A DNA stretch of 64,000 nt from Dasypus novemcinctus. Its lineage: Eukaryota; Chordata; Mammalia; Cingulata; Dasypodidae. A program made the translations under genes and the position numbers. The notes under the pieces were generated by a model. That model was not told where the DNA came from and did no database searches. It saw only the letters and a program-made list of their open reading frames with translations. Of the stretch, positions 1 to 13,000 are shown piece after piece; the first letter of the stretch is position 1; every line of letters starts with the position of its first letter. The stretch spans positions 1,416,256-1,480,255 of the forward strand of contig NC_080695.1 of the NCBI RefSeq assembly GCF_030445035.2, written 5' to 3'.

Positions 1-3000
1 GCCTCGCTGGGGGCCGCCGTCCCCTTGGACTTGGCCCGCGGGTGGAGCCCACCACCCCACAAGGAGGCCCGACAGCCGGCACGTCCGACACTCTGGAAAA
101 CCACTTTTGGGCGGGCTCTTTCCACAGAAAGCGGAGGGTGGCTGGGAGGGGGCTCCTGGGTCCCGGGTGGGCTTAGAGTGGGCTGGTGGGGGGCCTTGTG
201 CGGGCAGCGCCTGAGGGGCACGGCCAGCACGGGTCCGGCCCGGGCCTCCCTCTCTCAGAGGGGCTCTCTGCCCGCACCTCGGTCCCCCGCGTGGGGTCGC
301 TCCGGCTGAACCCCAGGACACTCACCTGTCCGTGCCGCAGGCGCCACGCCCTCCTGGCCCTCTGGCCGCCGCTCCTCTCTGCCCAGGCCCGCTCTGGCGC
401 TCTCTGTGCCAGGACAATGCCCGCAGCCGCTCCCGCCCCACCCCTCAGCCCGGCCCGGGGGTCCCGCCTGCAGGCCAGCCCCACCCTGACCAGGGACTGT
501 CATTTCTCCCGTCCACGGCAGTCCCCCAGCCTGGGAAGGCCGACCCCAGGACGCAGGGCCTTTTGACCGCTTTGGGCCCCGCTCCTGGACGCGCACCTGC
601 CGCTGGTCCCGCAGCCTCCTCCTCCGACAGTGTCGCCCGTCCTCACCGATGGGCGGCCGCGTTGGCCTGCGAGCAGTTTGGAAAAGGCGGCTTTCTTTAA
701 GTGAACACTGTGTGGGATGGGGATGAGGGGGGCCCGTGTTTGGGGCCGTGTCAACCTTCACTGGCCTCCACCCCTCGGGGGACACTGCAGGGCCCTGTGG
801 GCCCCCAGGCAGGGCTCAGAGCCGCGTCCGAGGCCCCGCCGAGCTGCCAGCTCCGCGTCCCGTGGCGCCACGCTGGCCACCCGGCCCCAGCGGACGGAGC
901 CTGCGGGCGAGCAGGTCTGCTGGCCACACTGTCCACTAGCAGGGCAGCTCAGGGCGCGAGCCCGAGGAGGACACGGGTGGCCTGGATTTGAGCAGCCCCA
1001 GGGCAGGCTCTTGGGGTCCTGGGGCCTTTGGGGCTCCCCCACGTGGCCTGGCTGCAAGGAGGGCGGCCCCGGGGGACCGGCAGCCCCCCACTCAAGGGGC
1101 ACCTGGCGTGCCGGCCCCTGCGTGGCCCCCTCCTGCCCCTCGAGGCCCGTCTGCAGGCGCAGGCCGTGCCCAAGGCCCCACCGCCGAGCCCCGAGCCAGG
1201 GGTGCTGGGCAGAAGGGGGGCCGCGGCCGGCCAGCCCACCCCCTCGGGGTCACACCCCGGCTGCGCCTGCGCCCCCACCCCCGCAGGCTCCCTCGCGCAG
1301 CTCAGGGGGTTTCCTGCAGGCGTTTCAGGGAAAATCAAATCCTCCTCGTGGAAAAGGAATCTGTCCAAAGGAGTTTTCCGAGCCGGGGTTAAAACACGTT
1401 GGGAAGCTCCAGGAGAGGAAATATGGTTTTGATTTTGCGGCGCAGGCCAGACCCCCCGAATTTACCCCGTGCGGTTTGAAAGGCTGGTTTTGCCTGCGGC
1501 TTCCCAGGCCCAGGGGAGCTGGTGGGGCCTCGCGCTGGCACCACCGGCTCCAGGGACCCCGGCTCCCCGTCCGGCGGGTGTTGAAGGGGTGAGAGTGGGT
1601 GCTGGGGCCGCGGGAGCCCATGGGAGCCACCCTCTGGCCCTGGCCTGGACAGGACCCGCAGAGAGGGGGGCAGGTCACTCAACAGTAGCTCAGTCCAAAT
1701 GCAGGAGCTGTCGGGAAGCAGGGAGGCCACCGACCGGCCAAGCACACCCCCGAGCTCGGGGACCCCCACGGAACTGAGACACGCTCCGCCCGGGCCCCTC
1801 CATCCCCCGGCGCTCCGTGGCGGGTGACACAGAGAGAGGATTTATTGTGGGAACTGGCGCACGTGGTTGTGGCCTGGCAAGTGTGAACCGTGTGGGGGCG
1901 GCCGGAGGCTGGAAAGTCGGGCGAGGCTGAGGCAGGCTCCTCCCCCCCCCCGAACCCCGGGTCTTTGCTGAGGCCCCCGCCCCCTGCAGGTTCATCCCTT
2001 TATTCGGGGGCCGCTGAGCGTGGACTTAGTTCTCCACAGCACCATCGGGGTCTCACCAAAAAACCAGCCCTCGGCCTGGCGGAGGTGGCACAGAATCAGC
2101 CCTCACACCTTCCAGAGGACCCCAGAGAGGGCCACCTCGCCCGCCCCCACCCCACCCAGCACAACCGCGGCTCCTCTCTCTGGAGTCCCGGGAGCCAGGT
2201 GTCTGGGACGGCCACGCAAGGTAGTGAGCTCCCCAGGGCAGCAAGGATCCCAGCCCAGCGGGCCGCGTGGACTGAGAAAGGACCGCCCCGTCGGCCACTC
2301 CACATGCCCTCGCTTCGGGCCTCGAGCTGCTTCGTCCTCCCGCACTTGACAACAGGGAGCATCGGGGGGACAGCAGCAGACCAGATCCCACGGGGCTGGG
2401 TGTCTCTGGACCACTCCCAGGGGGCCCAGCCCCAGGCACAGGCCTAGGGCGACTCCAGGCCCCACCGTGAGGTTGGGGTCCCAGGACCCCAGCGAAGCCC
2501 CACGCAGAAGCCTGGGCACCCCAGCCTGTGCTCCAGGAACCAGAAACCTCCCTGGGGGCGAGGGGTGGCCGTGGTCCAGGGCCACGGGGGGGCGTGGGGC
2601 ATTCCCCCAGCCACGCTCGCCGTGTCGCGGGCACTCAGCCCCGCCGCCGCCTCGCCGGCCCCTGTCCCTGCCTCGGCCCGGGTGCGTGCTCTTCCTCCGA
2701 GCCCCAGGCAGCCCCCGCCCGCCTGCCCACGTGCTTCCGGCAGTTTCCCCGGAGCTAGCACCTCCTGCGCGGTGGCGGAGGAATAAACGCAGCAGGTGTC
2801 TGTTCCCTGGTCCCACGGCTGCCTGGAGAGGAGGCACCTCGGGCTGCGCCCCCGCCTCTCTCCGCGTCCCCTCCCCAGAGGACGGGGCCCCCGGAACCAG
2901 AGACCCCAGCTGGCATCCCCTGGGTTGGGGATGCCCCTTGTCCACACCCGGCCCAGGCCTCCCACCGCGCCCTCAAGTCCAGGGTGGGGTCCCGAGGGCT

Positions 3001-3594
3001 TGGTGGTCCAGCCCGGGGGGGTGGGAGGGGGATGGACACCCCCGAACGGAGATGTCCTGTTGCAGCAGCAACTTGTACAAACATCCGGCTGCTGCCCTGC
3101 CCCCAGCGCTGCCCACGCAGAGCACGGCTGGATCACCCCACGCCCAGCCCCTGGGAGACGCCAGTGCCCGAGCCGGCTCGCGCAGGACCAGGTGGCCGGG
3201 CCTCCCTCCTCTCCCTGCTGGGACCCAACGCGCAGGCTCCCGTCCTGCCCCGCCTCTGGGAGTCTCCTACAGAGCCATGGTGGCCACTGGCAGCATCGGG
3301 GCCGGGGCGACCCCTCACTGCCCCTTGTGCGCCCTACTCTGCATTGGACATCGCCCCACAGGCTGTCCCCCCGCCCCCCCGCTGCCCAGAGCCCCGGGGC
3401 CTGCGGGAGGGGTCTGGGGTCTCCGTGAGTGCCTTGTGCGGGCCGGCCGGGCCATTGGTTTCCCAGGAGAGGCCCCTGCCCACAGAGCATGGGGTTCCCT
3501 GGACCTCAGCCCCAGCACTTGTCCTCTGCCAGCCAAATGCGAGCATCTCCCCATCTCGTGGCTGCTGACAAGCTCCCTCAGTAGGTACCCCCGC
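1..3594. other. GC-rich non-genic sequence downstream of SOX8
   Basis: Very GC-rich DNA. Open frames occur in all six frames because stop codons are rare, but none has a recognisable domain or a coherent exon structure. A less GC-rich patch at about 1318-1470 stands out from its surroundings and could be a conserved non-coding element. I see nothing else that I can name. Confidence 0.6.
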
Positions 3595-3937
3595 CTGGCT
3601 CCTGCCACCCCCGCCTGGCTCCTCCCACCCCTGCCTGACTCCTCCCATCCCTGCCCGCCCCTCCCACCCCTTCCCAGCTCCTCCCACTGCTCCCTGGCTC
3701 CTCCTACCCCCACCTGGCTCCTCCCATCCCCTCCAGGTTCCTCCCACCCCCGCCAGGTTCCTATCACCCCTGCCAGTCTCCTCCCACCACTGCCTGGCTC
3801 TTCCCACCTCTGCCTGGCTCTTCCCATCCTGCCAGGCTTCTCTCACCCTGCCTGGCTCCTCCCACCCTGCCTGGCTCCTCCCACCCCTGCCCGGCTCCTC
3901 CCACCCCACCTGGCTCCGCCCACCCCTGCCTGCCTCC
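3595..3937. repeat. Pyrimidine-rich minisatellite, 18-20 bp units
   Basis: About 18 degenerate copies of a unit close to CCTGGCTCCTCCCACCCCTG lie head to tail. The plus strand is almost all C and T, so the array is strongly asymmetric between strands. Units vary in length by one or two bases, so the open frames crossing it are artefacts of composition. Confidence 0.85.
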
Positions 3938-6900
3938 AGCCTCTCTGCAGGAGGCCCACCTGTCCTGGCCGCCTTCCTCCCGCCGCTGCGCGCTGGAGCC
4001 ACGTCCTGTGCTGGCATCGCCTGCCTTCTGTCCTCGACTCCCCCGCACACCCAGGTGAGGTGGGCCGTGTCACTGCCGCGTTACAGACGAGGGTCCCAGC
4101 ACCTGGGGACTCGCTGGAGTCGGGGCCAACCGCGAGCCTGGACGCCAAGGCCGCCCAGTGCGGGCCATCGACCACGCCCCCACCCCGTGACGGCCGGCGG
4201 GTGGCACCTTCCTTCCCGCCCAACGCCTGAGACGGTGGCCCCCCACACCCCAGCAGCAGCTCCCCCGCCCCCGGCCCTGGTGAACTGACTGACATTCTGT
4301 CCCGACAATTCACTGATGCCAGACGTTGCGTGTCGGTGATGTCACACCGTGTCTGTCCTTGTGTCTCCGCTTCCCTGGCACGATGTTGCAGGCCAGTGCC
4401 CCAGTCCTCTCCACGGGCAGCTGTAGGTCCATGGCTCGGCCGCGCCGGGATTGCTTAGCTCCTCGCCCGGCGCTCAGCGGCTTCGCCTCCCGGGGCCGCT
4501 GAGCGCGGGAGTCAGGGGGTCGGGCCCCTCTTTCAAGTCCTGCTCTGGGCCCAGGAGGGAATCACCCCCTAAACTTAGAGGAACCGCCAACCGGTTTCCA
4601 CAGTGGCGCCTCCACTGTCCCTTCCCTCCAGGTGGCAGTTCTGTGCCCATTTCCCCGACAGAGAAACTGAGTCCGAGGCTCGCAGGCGTCCCGGCCCCCA
4701 AGCAGCCGGGGGGCCAGCAGGGGCCGCGCCAGCCACCGTCCGTCCTTCCGTCCCTCCAAAACCAAGGGCGGCCCTGCTTGCCATCCCGCCCGTGCCGAGG
4801 CAGGGGACGGGGATGCCATGCAGCCCAGAGCGTCGCGTGCCGGAAATAAAGGCAGGATTCAGCGCGGGCCTCCAGGGGCTTCACACCAAACAGCCTCATT
4901 CTGGCTGTTTCTAACGAGTGGGCGCCGTGGCAACGAGGCAGGGCGCGGCCTGGGCACCCACGCGCCGGATCCGCCTCGCCCGCCGCCTCCCACGGGCACA
5001 GCATCAGCTCGAGAATGGAAGGAATGGGTGATGGCGCCTGCGCCGAGGGGCCCCCCCGGCTCCCACTCCTGGGAGTCGAGAAGGGGGGTGCGCACAATCC
5101 TGTGCAAACTGAAAGGCAGCCTGTCTCCCTGCAGGGGCCCCGGCCGGCCTCGCCCCTGCTTTGCAGAGCTGGACCCTCCACAGGTGGCCGCGGGACGCCC
5201 CCTCCCCACCGCGCATCCCACAAAGAGCAGCCCCCCGGGGGGTCCGGGGCGGCCCGGGGCTTGCCTTGGCCCGGGGGGGGGGGAGCTAGACGTAAGGGGA
5301 GGCGATGCCCCCACAGCGGCCTCCCCTTGCTGCCCTGTGGGCGGTGCCTCCCCCCGGCCCCTGGACGCCAGCGAGGAGCTGGGCTGGGGGCTCGGGGCTC
5401 GGCGCCGCCCAATGCCTGCACGGCTCCCGGGGGGACTGCCAGGGCCCGGCCTCGGGGCCACCAACTGGGCGGCCACGGCACAAAGATGGGGGACCAGCCC
5501 CAGCCCCTGAAGTTCTCGGGGTCTCAAGGATCGGGCAGTGGGGCCGGGCAGGGGGCAGGCCGGGCACCTGTCCTCACCGTCAGGTGGCAGCTCCCCATCC
5601 CCCTCTGCACCACTCCCACTCTGGGGTGCACGCGTTCCCGCCCCAAGCCTGGATTCCAGGCTCGGACTCCCCCCGGCTGAGCTGGCTGGGCGTGCTGCTC
5701 GGCCTCCGGGGTGCTCCTGCGCAGCACCCACTGCTCCCCATCCATTGACACCCCTGTGGCCAGCGCCTGCTGCCTGCCTGCCTTCCCTGCCCTGGGCTAC
5801 GAGAGCTGCTCCCAGGCGCCTCAAGATGAGTGCAGGGCTGTCGGCTCGCCACTCCCCTGCCGCGGGGGACTTTCCTTCCCTGTGTGGACAGAGCAGAATG
5901 TTCCGGGGCCTGGACGCCTCTCTTCGGATCCGGTGTCTAGAGAGAAACGGGTCTGCCTTTGGCCCCGCAGCCGCCCAGGGCACACCCAGCAATCGGCTGT
6001 GCTGGAGAACGGTTTCCAGTGCTTGCCAGGCACCACTCTTCACTGATTTTGGAGGCACTCCTCCAAAATGTTTTTCTTGCTGCTCTGCCCTAAAAGACTT
6101 TCTGTGGAAGTGCCCCGGGCGTAAATGAAGCGCGCGTTGGACCTTCCTGAACAGCAGCGCCCGGGGCACCAGCCGGATGCAGATTGTGGGGGGCCCAGAG
6201 CCCCCGCGCCCCAGGCCCCCGGGGAGCCCGAACGGCCTGGGGCCATCATGCCTGCTCTTTACTGGACACAAAAGGAACCCTGCGGAGTGTTCTTCTGTGC
6301 GTGGGAGCTCAACCACGCTGTCCCTGGCCCTTCCGGTGTCACGGAGTCTCCTAAGGTTTCCTGTTCAGGGGCTACGACAGTGACACCGAGACCCTCGTGG
6401 GCTTGGGGTGAGCATGTGTGTATCCAGGTGTGGGATTGCTGGCCGTGGGGTGCCCACTCAGGCAGAACCGCCTTTCGAAGCGGCTCTGCCACGCACACCC
6501 CCGCCAGGAGACCACTGCAGGCTCTCGCACCTGCGCCAGCGTTCGCCGGCCCCTCCTTACGCTGACCACCCTGGTGGGGGCCACGCCTTTTTAAACAGAT
6601 TATTTTTCAGAGTAGCTTTAGTTTACATAGAAGGTGTGAGAAGGAAGGATTTCCCACGTCTCCCTGGCCCTGCACGCAATCCCTAGCTTTAATATCGCCA
6701 TGCCGTTCCAAGATGGGAGGACACACTCTCCTGCCATTTCTTATAACCAAGGGCATAATTGTCACCGTTAATCACTGCTCTAGACTAAATAGCTCTGAGA
6801 CGCGCTCCAGCCGAGAAGGCCGTCCCTCCCGTGCCTCTGCACTCAGAGCCCCCATTCCACACCAGCTCCACGCACACAGACCCCACTCTGGACATCTTAG

Positions 6901-7424
6901 GGTGTGCCCTGCGGGTCTGGGGCTGCGCAGGATGCCGGAGTTCTCATCTGTGCCTCCCTGCGTGTCAGCTGCCCCTCTTTACTGCCTGCCAGTGGAGCTC
7001 CCGTACAAGCTGTTCTCCCCATTTGGAGCATTTAAAAGCCTTCTGCTTTGCTGTTTTGCTGCTTCACTGTCCCAGACCATTTAGTTAAGACCGAGTCTTC
7101 ACTTGGCTTAAATCTTTGGAGGACTTGAGACTTGACTTCATTCGTTCTGGAGCGAGCCCTGATTCCTCTGCTCAGCAAATACACCCTGATCCGTGGCTCT
7201 GTGTCCGGGCATCTAGGTTGTGATTAGAGGAGAGAGCCTAGCACTGGACCTGTGGAGCTCGTAAGGCCACCCAGCGCTGTGGTGCTTGTGCCTGGGTGGG
7301 GCTACCTTCCACCCCCCTCACCACCCACACTGCAAAGGGTGTGTTTCCCATACCAGCCACCCAAGTCCTGGTTTGCCCAGGGCTCAGGCGGACTTTCAGT
7401 GCACATCCCAGGCAAACTGCTTTA
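3938..7424. other. Non-genic sequence, GC-rich then AT-richer
   Basis: The first part is GC-rich with no supportable gene. A phrase near 4640-4680 resembles the GAAACTGAG core of the old MIR SINE, but weakly. From about 6590 the base composition drops sharply and the text looks like old interspersed repeat that I cannot assign to a family. Positions 5880-6130 are a moderately AT-rich block that could be conserved non-coding DNA. Confidence 0.5.
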
Positions 7425-7810
7425 TGTTACGGATTGAAATGTGTCTCCCGATAAGATATGTTCAAGTCCTAACTCCCAATACCTTATTTGGAAATAGGGT
7501 CTTTGCAGATGTAATTAGTTAAGATGAGGCCCTAAATCCAATGACTGCTGTCCTTAAAGGGAGAGGAGAGGGGACACAGAGATAAGGAGACGGCTGTGTG
7601 TGGTCACAGTCAGAGACGGAGGGATGCCTGGGGCTACCAGAAGCTGGAACAGGCCAGGAAGCAGCCTTCTGCTGAGACTGCACGGGACTGTGGCCCTGCC
7701 ACTACCTTGGTCTTGGACTTTTAGTTTCCAGATGCTGAGAGAATAAATGTCTGTGCTTTTAAGCCCTGGGTTTGGGTGCTTAGTGACAGAAGCCCCAGGA
7801 AACTGATACA
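7425..7810 (+). mobile_element. Ancient LTR remnant, MaLR/MLT-like
   Basis: The block begins TGTTACGGATTGAAATGTG and contains GGAAATAGGGTCTTTGCAGA, then a poly(A) signal (AATAAA near 7742), and ends GGAAACTGATACA. This order matches my memory of mammal-wide MaLR-type LTRs. Sequence is diverged, I could not find a clear target-site duplication, and the subfamily name is uncertain. A related copy lies at 29835-30254. Confidence 0.6.
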
Positions 7811-8253
7811 TGCCTCCTGCTGCTCACTGAGCCCTAGGACCCAGAATGGCACAGGGGCTGCTCCTGACTCTGGGATCCACAGCTCAGCCTCCTCGGGCGG
7901 GCTCAGTGCTCAGAGAGGAGGCCTGCCTCCCCCTCAGGGCCTGCAAGGAACGAGCAAGTCTGCACAGTTCAGGTGGGGCCCTGGGGTCAAGGGAAGGCGT
8001 GACGGGCAATCACTATTTTCCTGGATCTTCACTGGGCAAGGGATTAGCTCACGGACCCCTGTTCAAAGACCCACTGGAACCAGCTCAGAGCAGGGTGGGT
8101 ATCCATATGGGCTCCTACAGTTCTGTCCCACCCTGGTGTGCCACACCAAGTCTGTACCCACCTTCCCTGCTGGACTGAGCGAGCACAGGGCCAGGTCTGT
8201 CTCATTCTCCCTCAAACCCCACACCCCGGTATGTGATGGTCACTGATTCATGA
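7811..8253. other. Short non-genic spacer
   Basis: Ordinary unique-looking DNA between an LTR remnant and a tetranucleotide array. No gene or site is supportable. Confidence 0.5.
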
Positions 8254-8690
8254 AAGATGGATGGATGGATGGATGGATGGGTGGATGTGTGGATGGATGG
8301 TTGAATGGGTGGGTGAATAGGTGGGTGAGTGGATGGGTGGATGGATGGCAGAGTGGATGGATGGATGGCAGGGTGGCAGGATGGATGGATGGATGGGTGG
8401 ATAGGTGGGTGGGTGGGTAGATGGATGGCAGGGTGGGTGGATGGATGGCAGGATGGCAGGATGGGTGGGTGGGTGGGTGGGTGGATGGGCAGATGGATAG
8501 GTGGCAGGATGGACGGATGGATGGATGGATGGATAGGTGGCAGAATGGATGGATGGGTGGGTGGGTGAATGAGTGGATGGATGGATGGATGGATGGCAGG
8601 ATGGATGTGTGGGTGGATGGGTGGATGGGTGGATGGATGGGTGGGTAGGTGGGTGCATGGATTGGGGATGTATGGATGGGTGGGTGGAGG
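8254..8690. repeat. TGGA/TGGG tetranucleotide microsatellite
   Basis: A long run of TGGA and TGGG tetramers is broken by TGGCAGGA variants. A secondary rhythm of about 40-60 bases (GGATGG runs separated by GGCAGG) suggests local block duplication. The Met-Asp-Gly-Trp and Thr-His-Pro reading frames across it are repeat artefacts. Confidence 0.95.
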
Positions 8691-9840
8691 CCACGTCGGC
8701 CCTGTCCTGTAGGCTGACTCCCTGGGCTATGTTGCTTTTAGCTCAATGACAAACTGGGCAATGTGCCTTGACCAGGCCCTGTGCTGAGCCCCAGACCCCT
8801 ATGCGTGTCCCATGAGTCCCTGTTGCTGGGGAGGTGGACACTGCCCCTCCAATCTCACAGATGGACCCCTGAGGCCCGAGGCAGTGTCTTGTCCCAGGCA
8901 GGGCACATGGGGGCCAGTCGCCTGCCAGCTGGCTCTCTGCCCCAAGCCCCAGGGCGGGCATGCTGTCCACCATCCCGTCCTCAGGTGGACTGGACCCTGC
9001 CTCAACACCCCTTTCCCTATTGGGAAAAAGGTAGAAGACTCAGGCTTCCGGAACTGGGGTCCCAGGGTCCCTCCCGGCCAGGAGCAGCAGCGAGCAGTGT
9101 GCAGGGACAGAGTTGGGGATAATGGGGCCCTCCAGGACCTCTGTGAGGACTGAGGAGTGGGAGCTCAAGCAGCCCTGCGGGAAGGGACTAGTGGTGGGTG
9201 GTGGGTGGCGCCCCACAACATCCCACCACGTAACACCCGGCCCGGGAAGGGCTGCTGACAGGCTGGCTCACCTGGTACCTGGCTTGGTCCTGGAAGTTCT
9301 CCCCCATCCCAACCCCCACCCCAGTCCAGCCCCGAGATGCCCAGCAGTGGAGGCATGTGCCCCTGGGCTGCTGGGACAGACTTGGGCCCAGCCCGGCCCC
9401 CTCCCCAGCTGTGCCAGCACCCCCCGCCTTCAACCCCCGGCCTCGGCCTTGGCCCTCCGAGCCCTGGACTGGGTGCCATCATTCTGGCTGCTTTGTGCTC
9501 GCTGTGGAAGCCAGAGACCCCCGGGGGAGGGGGGCGGTCTGCGGGTGGAGCCTTTTCCCTTAGCCACTTCAGGGCAGCCACCCCAGCTGCTCCTGCCCTT
9601 CTCCTGCCCAGCGCTGCCCCTCGCAGCTGTCCCAGTCCCTCCGCCGGCGGTCCCTGCGTGCCAAGACAAGTTAGCTTGTGGCCTCCGAGGGCCCAGCAGC
9701 CCGCCAGGGCCCCGTGACTGCCAGGTCTCCACCCAAAACCCATAAGCCAGCTGGGGGCGCTGGGCCCGGGCGTCCTGCTGGCGTGGCAATGGCGCCCGGC
9801 GTCCACGACGGGCAGCGCGGCCAGGCCGCCTGGGGGCTGC
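8691..9840. other. Non-genic GC-rich sequence
   Basis: No gene is supportable. Text near 8760-8890 has a weak resemblance to old MIR/L2 repeats. The stretch CCAGCTGGGGGCGC near 9750 resembles a CTCF core with one mismatch. Confidence 0.45.
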
Positions 9841-10020
9841 CGGCCGCACACACAAAGCGCAGCCATTATCATTCCACAGCCGCGCGCCCGGCCATCCAGC
9901 ACCCTGATGACCTGTCAGTCCCTCGCCTGCCATTTTCTGTCCAATTAACTCTTTTATTGTGCCCCGGATAAAGACAGACAAAGGCGTCCCAGCAAAAACC
10001 AATTCATTAAGATGCAGCGC
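9841..10020. promoter_or_regulatory. Candidate distal enhancer of SOX8
   Basis: An AT-richer island in very GC-rich surroundings, about 3.7 kb beyond the SOX8 poly(A) site. Visible candidate sites are ACAAAG at 9852-9857, CATTATCATT at about 9864, a CTGTCA TALE-type site at 9912, CCAATTAA at 9941, TTTTATTGT at 9952, GGATAAAG at about 9966, GACAAAGG at about 9976, and AATTCATTAA at about 10001. SOX, TCF, HOX, GATA and homeodomain proteins bind such motifs. Function is inferred from density and base composition only; conservation was not tested. Confidence 0.4.
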
Positions 10021-13000
10021 CTTCCCGCGCCCTTGGCCCCGCGCCCACCGGCTGCTCTCCCTGCGCTGCGCACCCCTTAACCCTTGAGAGCCCCCAGGCC
10101 ACGCGATGGGCCGCATCCTGGCACGGGGCACCCACCCCTGGCCTGGGAGCAGTGGTGAGGGGCCTAGGCCAGCCGTTCCCCGGAAGGTCTTGCCTGACCC
10201 TCTTAGGGGGTCCCTGGGCGGGGAAGGGCCTCGGAGAGTGGCTGCCTCAGCTGAGAACCGCCCGGGGCAGGGAGTCCGGTGCATCCCCTGGACCTGACGC
10301 CCCCCCGAGGCCAGTGCCGCCCCCAGTGCTGGCCCCGACACCCCAGGAGATGGGGAGGGCAGGAGGCACGGGGAGGGCCCAGCCCGAGACCAGGATTCCG
10401 AGGACGGGGTCTGCTCGCGGTTTAACTGGCTCCCCCTGTGCCGCTGAGCCCCGAGTCAGGGTCGGGGAGGTGCCGTCTCGTGCCGATGCCTCCGTCAAGG
10501 CCAGGCCAACTCAGCTAGACTGTGGTCGTCCCCCAGGTCACAGGGGAAACCGAGGCATGAGAAGCGAGCCGACTTCCTAGCCCAGCCTTCCTGCCTCGGG
10601 GTGCCCCAGTGTAGCTGGAGGACTGGGGGAAGCGGGCGGGAGGGCGAGGGGGCCGGCCAGGGTGGGCCTCCAGCCCCCGCCCTGGGGGCAGGTACTCCAC
10701 CCCCCTCCACTCGTATTTCCTCCAGCGCCAGCAAGGCCCCCTTGCGCAATGAGTGGAGAAGCGCCATGCTGCTTGCAGGAACGACAGTGGCCCTGATGTT
10801 GCTGTCACGTGCTGCGCCAAGCGCTCAGCTGCACGGGGTCCCCCGACACCTCTGGGGGTGGGCATCACCCCCAGCCACCAGAGAAGGGAAGCCCCTGACG
10901 GCCAGGGCGGGAGACAGCACCGGACGCCATACCCGGCCTAGAGCCCTTGGGTGCCCTGGGACACCCTGTGGCAGGGTCGCCCTGTGCCCCTCCCGGGACA
11001 GTGGGGTCAGGGGAGCCGGGGGAGCAGGAGGGGGCAGGTACGGTGGGGACAGGGGCAGGTGGCGGGGTGGAGGGGCGGAAGCAGGCGCCTTCGCCATGGC
11101 TCGAGCAGTGGCGATGGGCAGCCGGGCTCCGTCCCCTCCTGCTGCCCCCCATGTCCACCACCCCCCTGGGTAGGTTAGAGCTGCTGGCCAGAGTTTTGGG
11201 GCACCAGGGCGTGCGGGCCGCTGTGGGGAGCCTCCAGGCTGTGCGTCCTATCTCGCCTGTCTGCTGCCCGGTGGGCGGCCATCCTGTCCTGCTGCCCTTC
11301 TCAGGCCTGGGCAGCACAGGCTTCCGCGGGGTCCGGCAGAGGTAAGTTGGCGATGGGTCCCGCGTCTGGAGGCGCTGTTGCATCCCCAGGAACGCGCTCC
11401 GCTGGCCCCAATGCCACGGGCAGCAACCACGGCCAACGCGGAGCAGCCGAGAGGCTGATGTAGAGCCTGGTCCTGGACAGGCCGGGGGCCCAGGACGTCC
11501 CGTCGGACACAAGGGCGAGGTGGCTCGGCGACCCAGCCCAGCCCACGGCCTCAGGGGCCCAGCTCGGCCTTGGGGGCCCGGCTCGGCCGAGAGGGTCCCA
11601 TGTCTGACCCCCGGGCGGCGGGGGCTGCTCGCAGGGGCCCCGCCAGCTGCCCACTCGCTCGTGAAAGCCGACGTTGGCCAGAAGGAGCGGCTGGGCTGGA
11701 AGGGGCTTTTCCTTCTATCAGAAATTAGGGGGGCCATAAAAGCCATTTCCCCTTTCTGCCGGCACAGGGCGTTCTCCCGGCTGAGGTCAGGGGCAGCGCT
11801 CTCCTGGCGGGAGAGGAAAGGAGAAGCAGGGACTTTTCCCACGGCATGTCCTGGGCTGGGCCGATGGTGTGCTCGGCCCGAACGGGGCTGGGGAGAAGCT
11901 GGTGGGGGTGAGGCAGGGCCATGAGGGCCGTCCCTGGGCGGCCAGCCCTGGCTGTGTGCTGGATGCATCCTGGGGCCGCCAGTGTTTGAGGCAGCAGAGA
12001 GACCCCCGACCCTCGGGGCCCCAGCTGTGGGCCCAGCTGCCGAGGCTCGAACCGGTGCCGGGGAGGGGGCCCGTCAGTGGACAGCAGACTAGACGGCCTA
12101 CAAGCCCTCCCCCCGCAGCACAGCCCGGTATTACACAGATTCCAAGAAACCCCCTGGAACGGATGCTTCTTAAATCTGCAGGGTCTCCTCGGAGAGCTTG
12201 TCCCACGCTGGGATGCCCAGAGGCCCACCCACATGGCCCTGGAGGGGCCCAGGCCAGGGGGAGGGGGCTCCCAGAGCCCAGCCTTGCCCTGCTCCTCCAG
12301 ATGGCCGGTGGAGCAGGCCCCGAGGTCTTGGGAGCTGGGGCTCGGCCAGGCAGCCCTTATGGCATGAACTCAAAGGGCACTGGCCCGTCACACCTGGCAC
12401 AGGGGCCCAGACCCCCAGGTCCATCCGCAGGCTCGTGGAGCCCCACCCCAAGGTCTCGTCTCTCAATCCTGCTCCATGGAAAGGCCTTTAGAGTGGCAGT
12501 GGGCAAACCTCCCTTACAGGAAAGGAAACTGAGGCATGGTTGGGGTCGGGAGCTGGCCAGGCAGCTGAGCCATTCGAGCCCGGAGGCTGGTTGGGGTGCC
12601 AGGGCACTTGGAGCCTGAGGGCGGGGGGGGGGTGGGACATGAGAGGGGAAGCCACCAGCCAGAAGGGGGCCAGAGCCTGGGGCGGGGGCCAGCAGGGAGG
12701 GGCGGGCAGGCAGCAGGTAAGGAAGCAGCTGCGCCTCTGCACCCCCCGGCCAGTCAGCAGCAGGTCCAGCCAGGCGGCCGAAGCTACCCTTCCTTTGCCG
12801 AAGCTTCTAGAAGCTCAAGACGCAGGAAACCCCACACCCGATGCCCCCAGTGTCCATGCTCGTCTCCGCTGGGCCGGCCAGGCGGCAGTGTTGAGAGCCA
12901 CGAGGGCCTGTGAGCGAGGCGGGGCGCCGGCACCCCAGGGGTTAATCCTCAGGCACGCGGCCAAGTCCAGGCAGCGGCGGGCCCCGGGGCCTCGAACCTC

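Noticed and set aside
2467-4230. 587-codon plus-strand open frame
   Set aside because: It lies in stop-poor GC-rich DNA and crosses the pyrimidine minisatellite; composition is Pro/Ser/Gly-rich with no domain, and all frames here are similarly open.
4859-6316. 485-codon minus-strand open frame
   Set aside because: Same reason: GC-rich, overlapping long frames on the other strand, no recognisable domain or exon signals.
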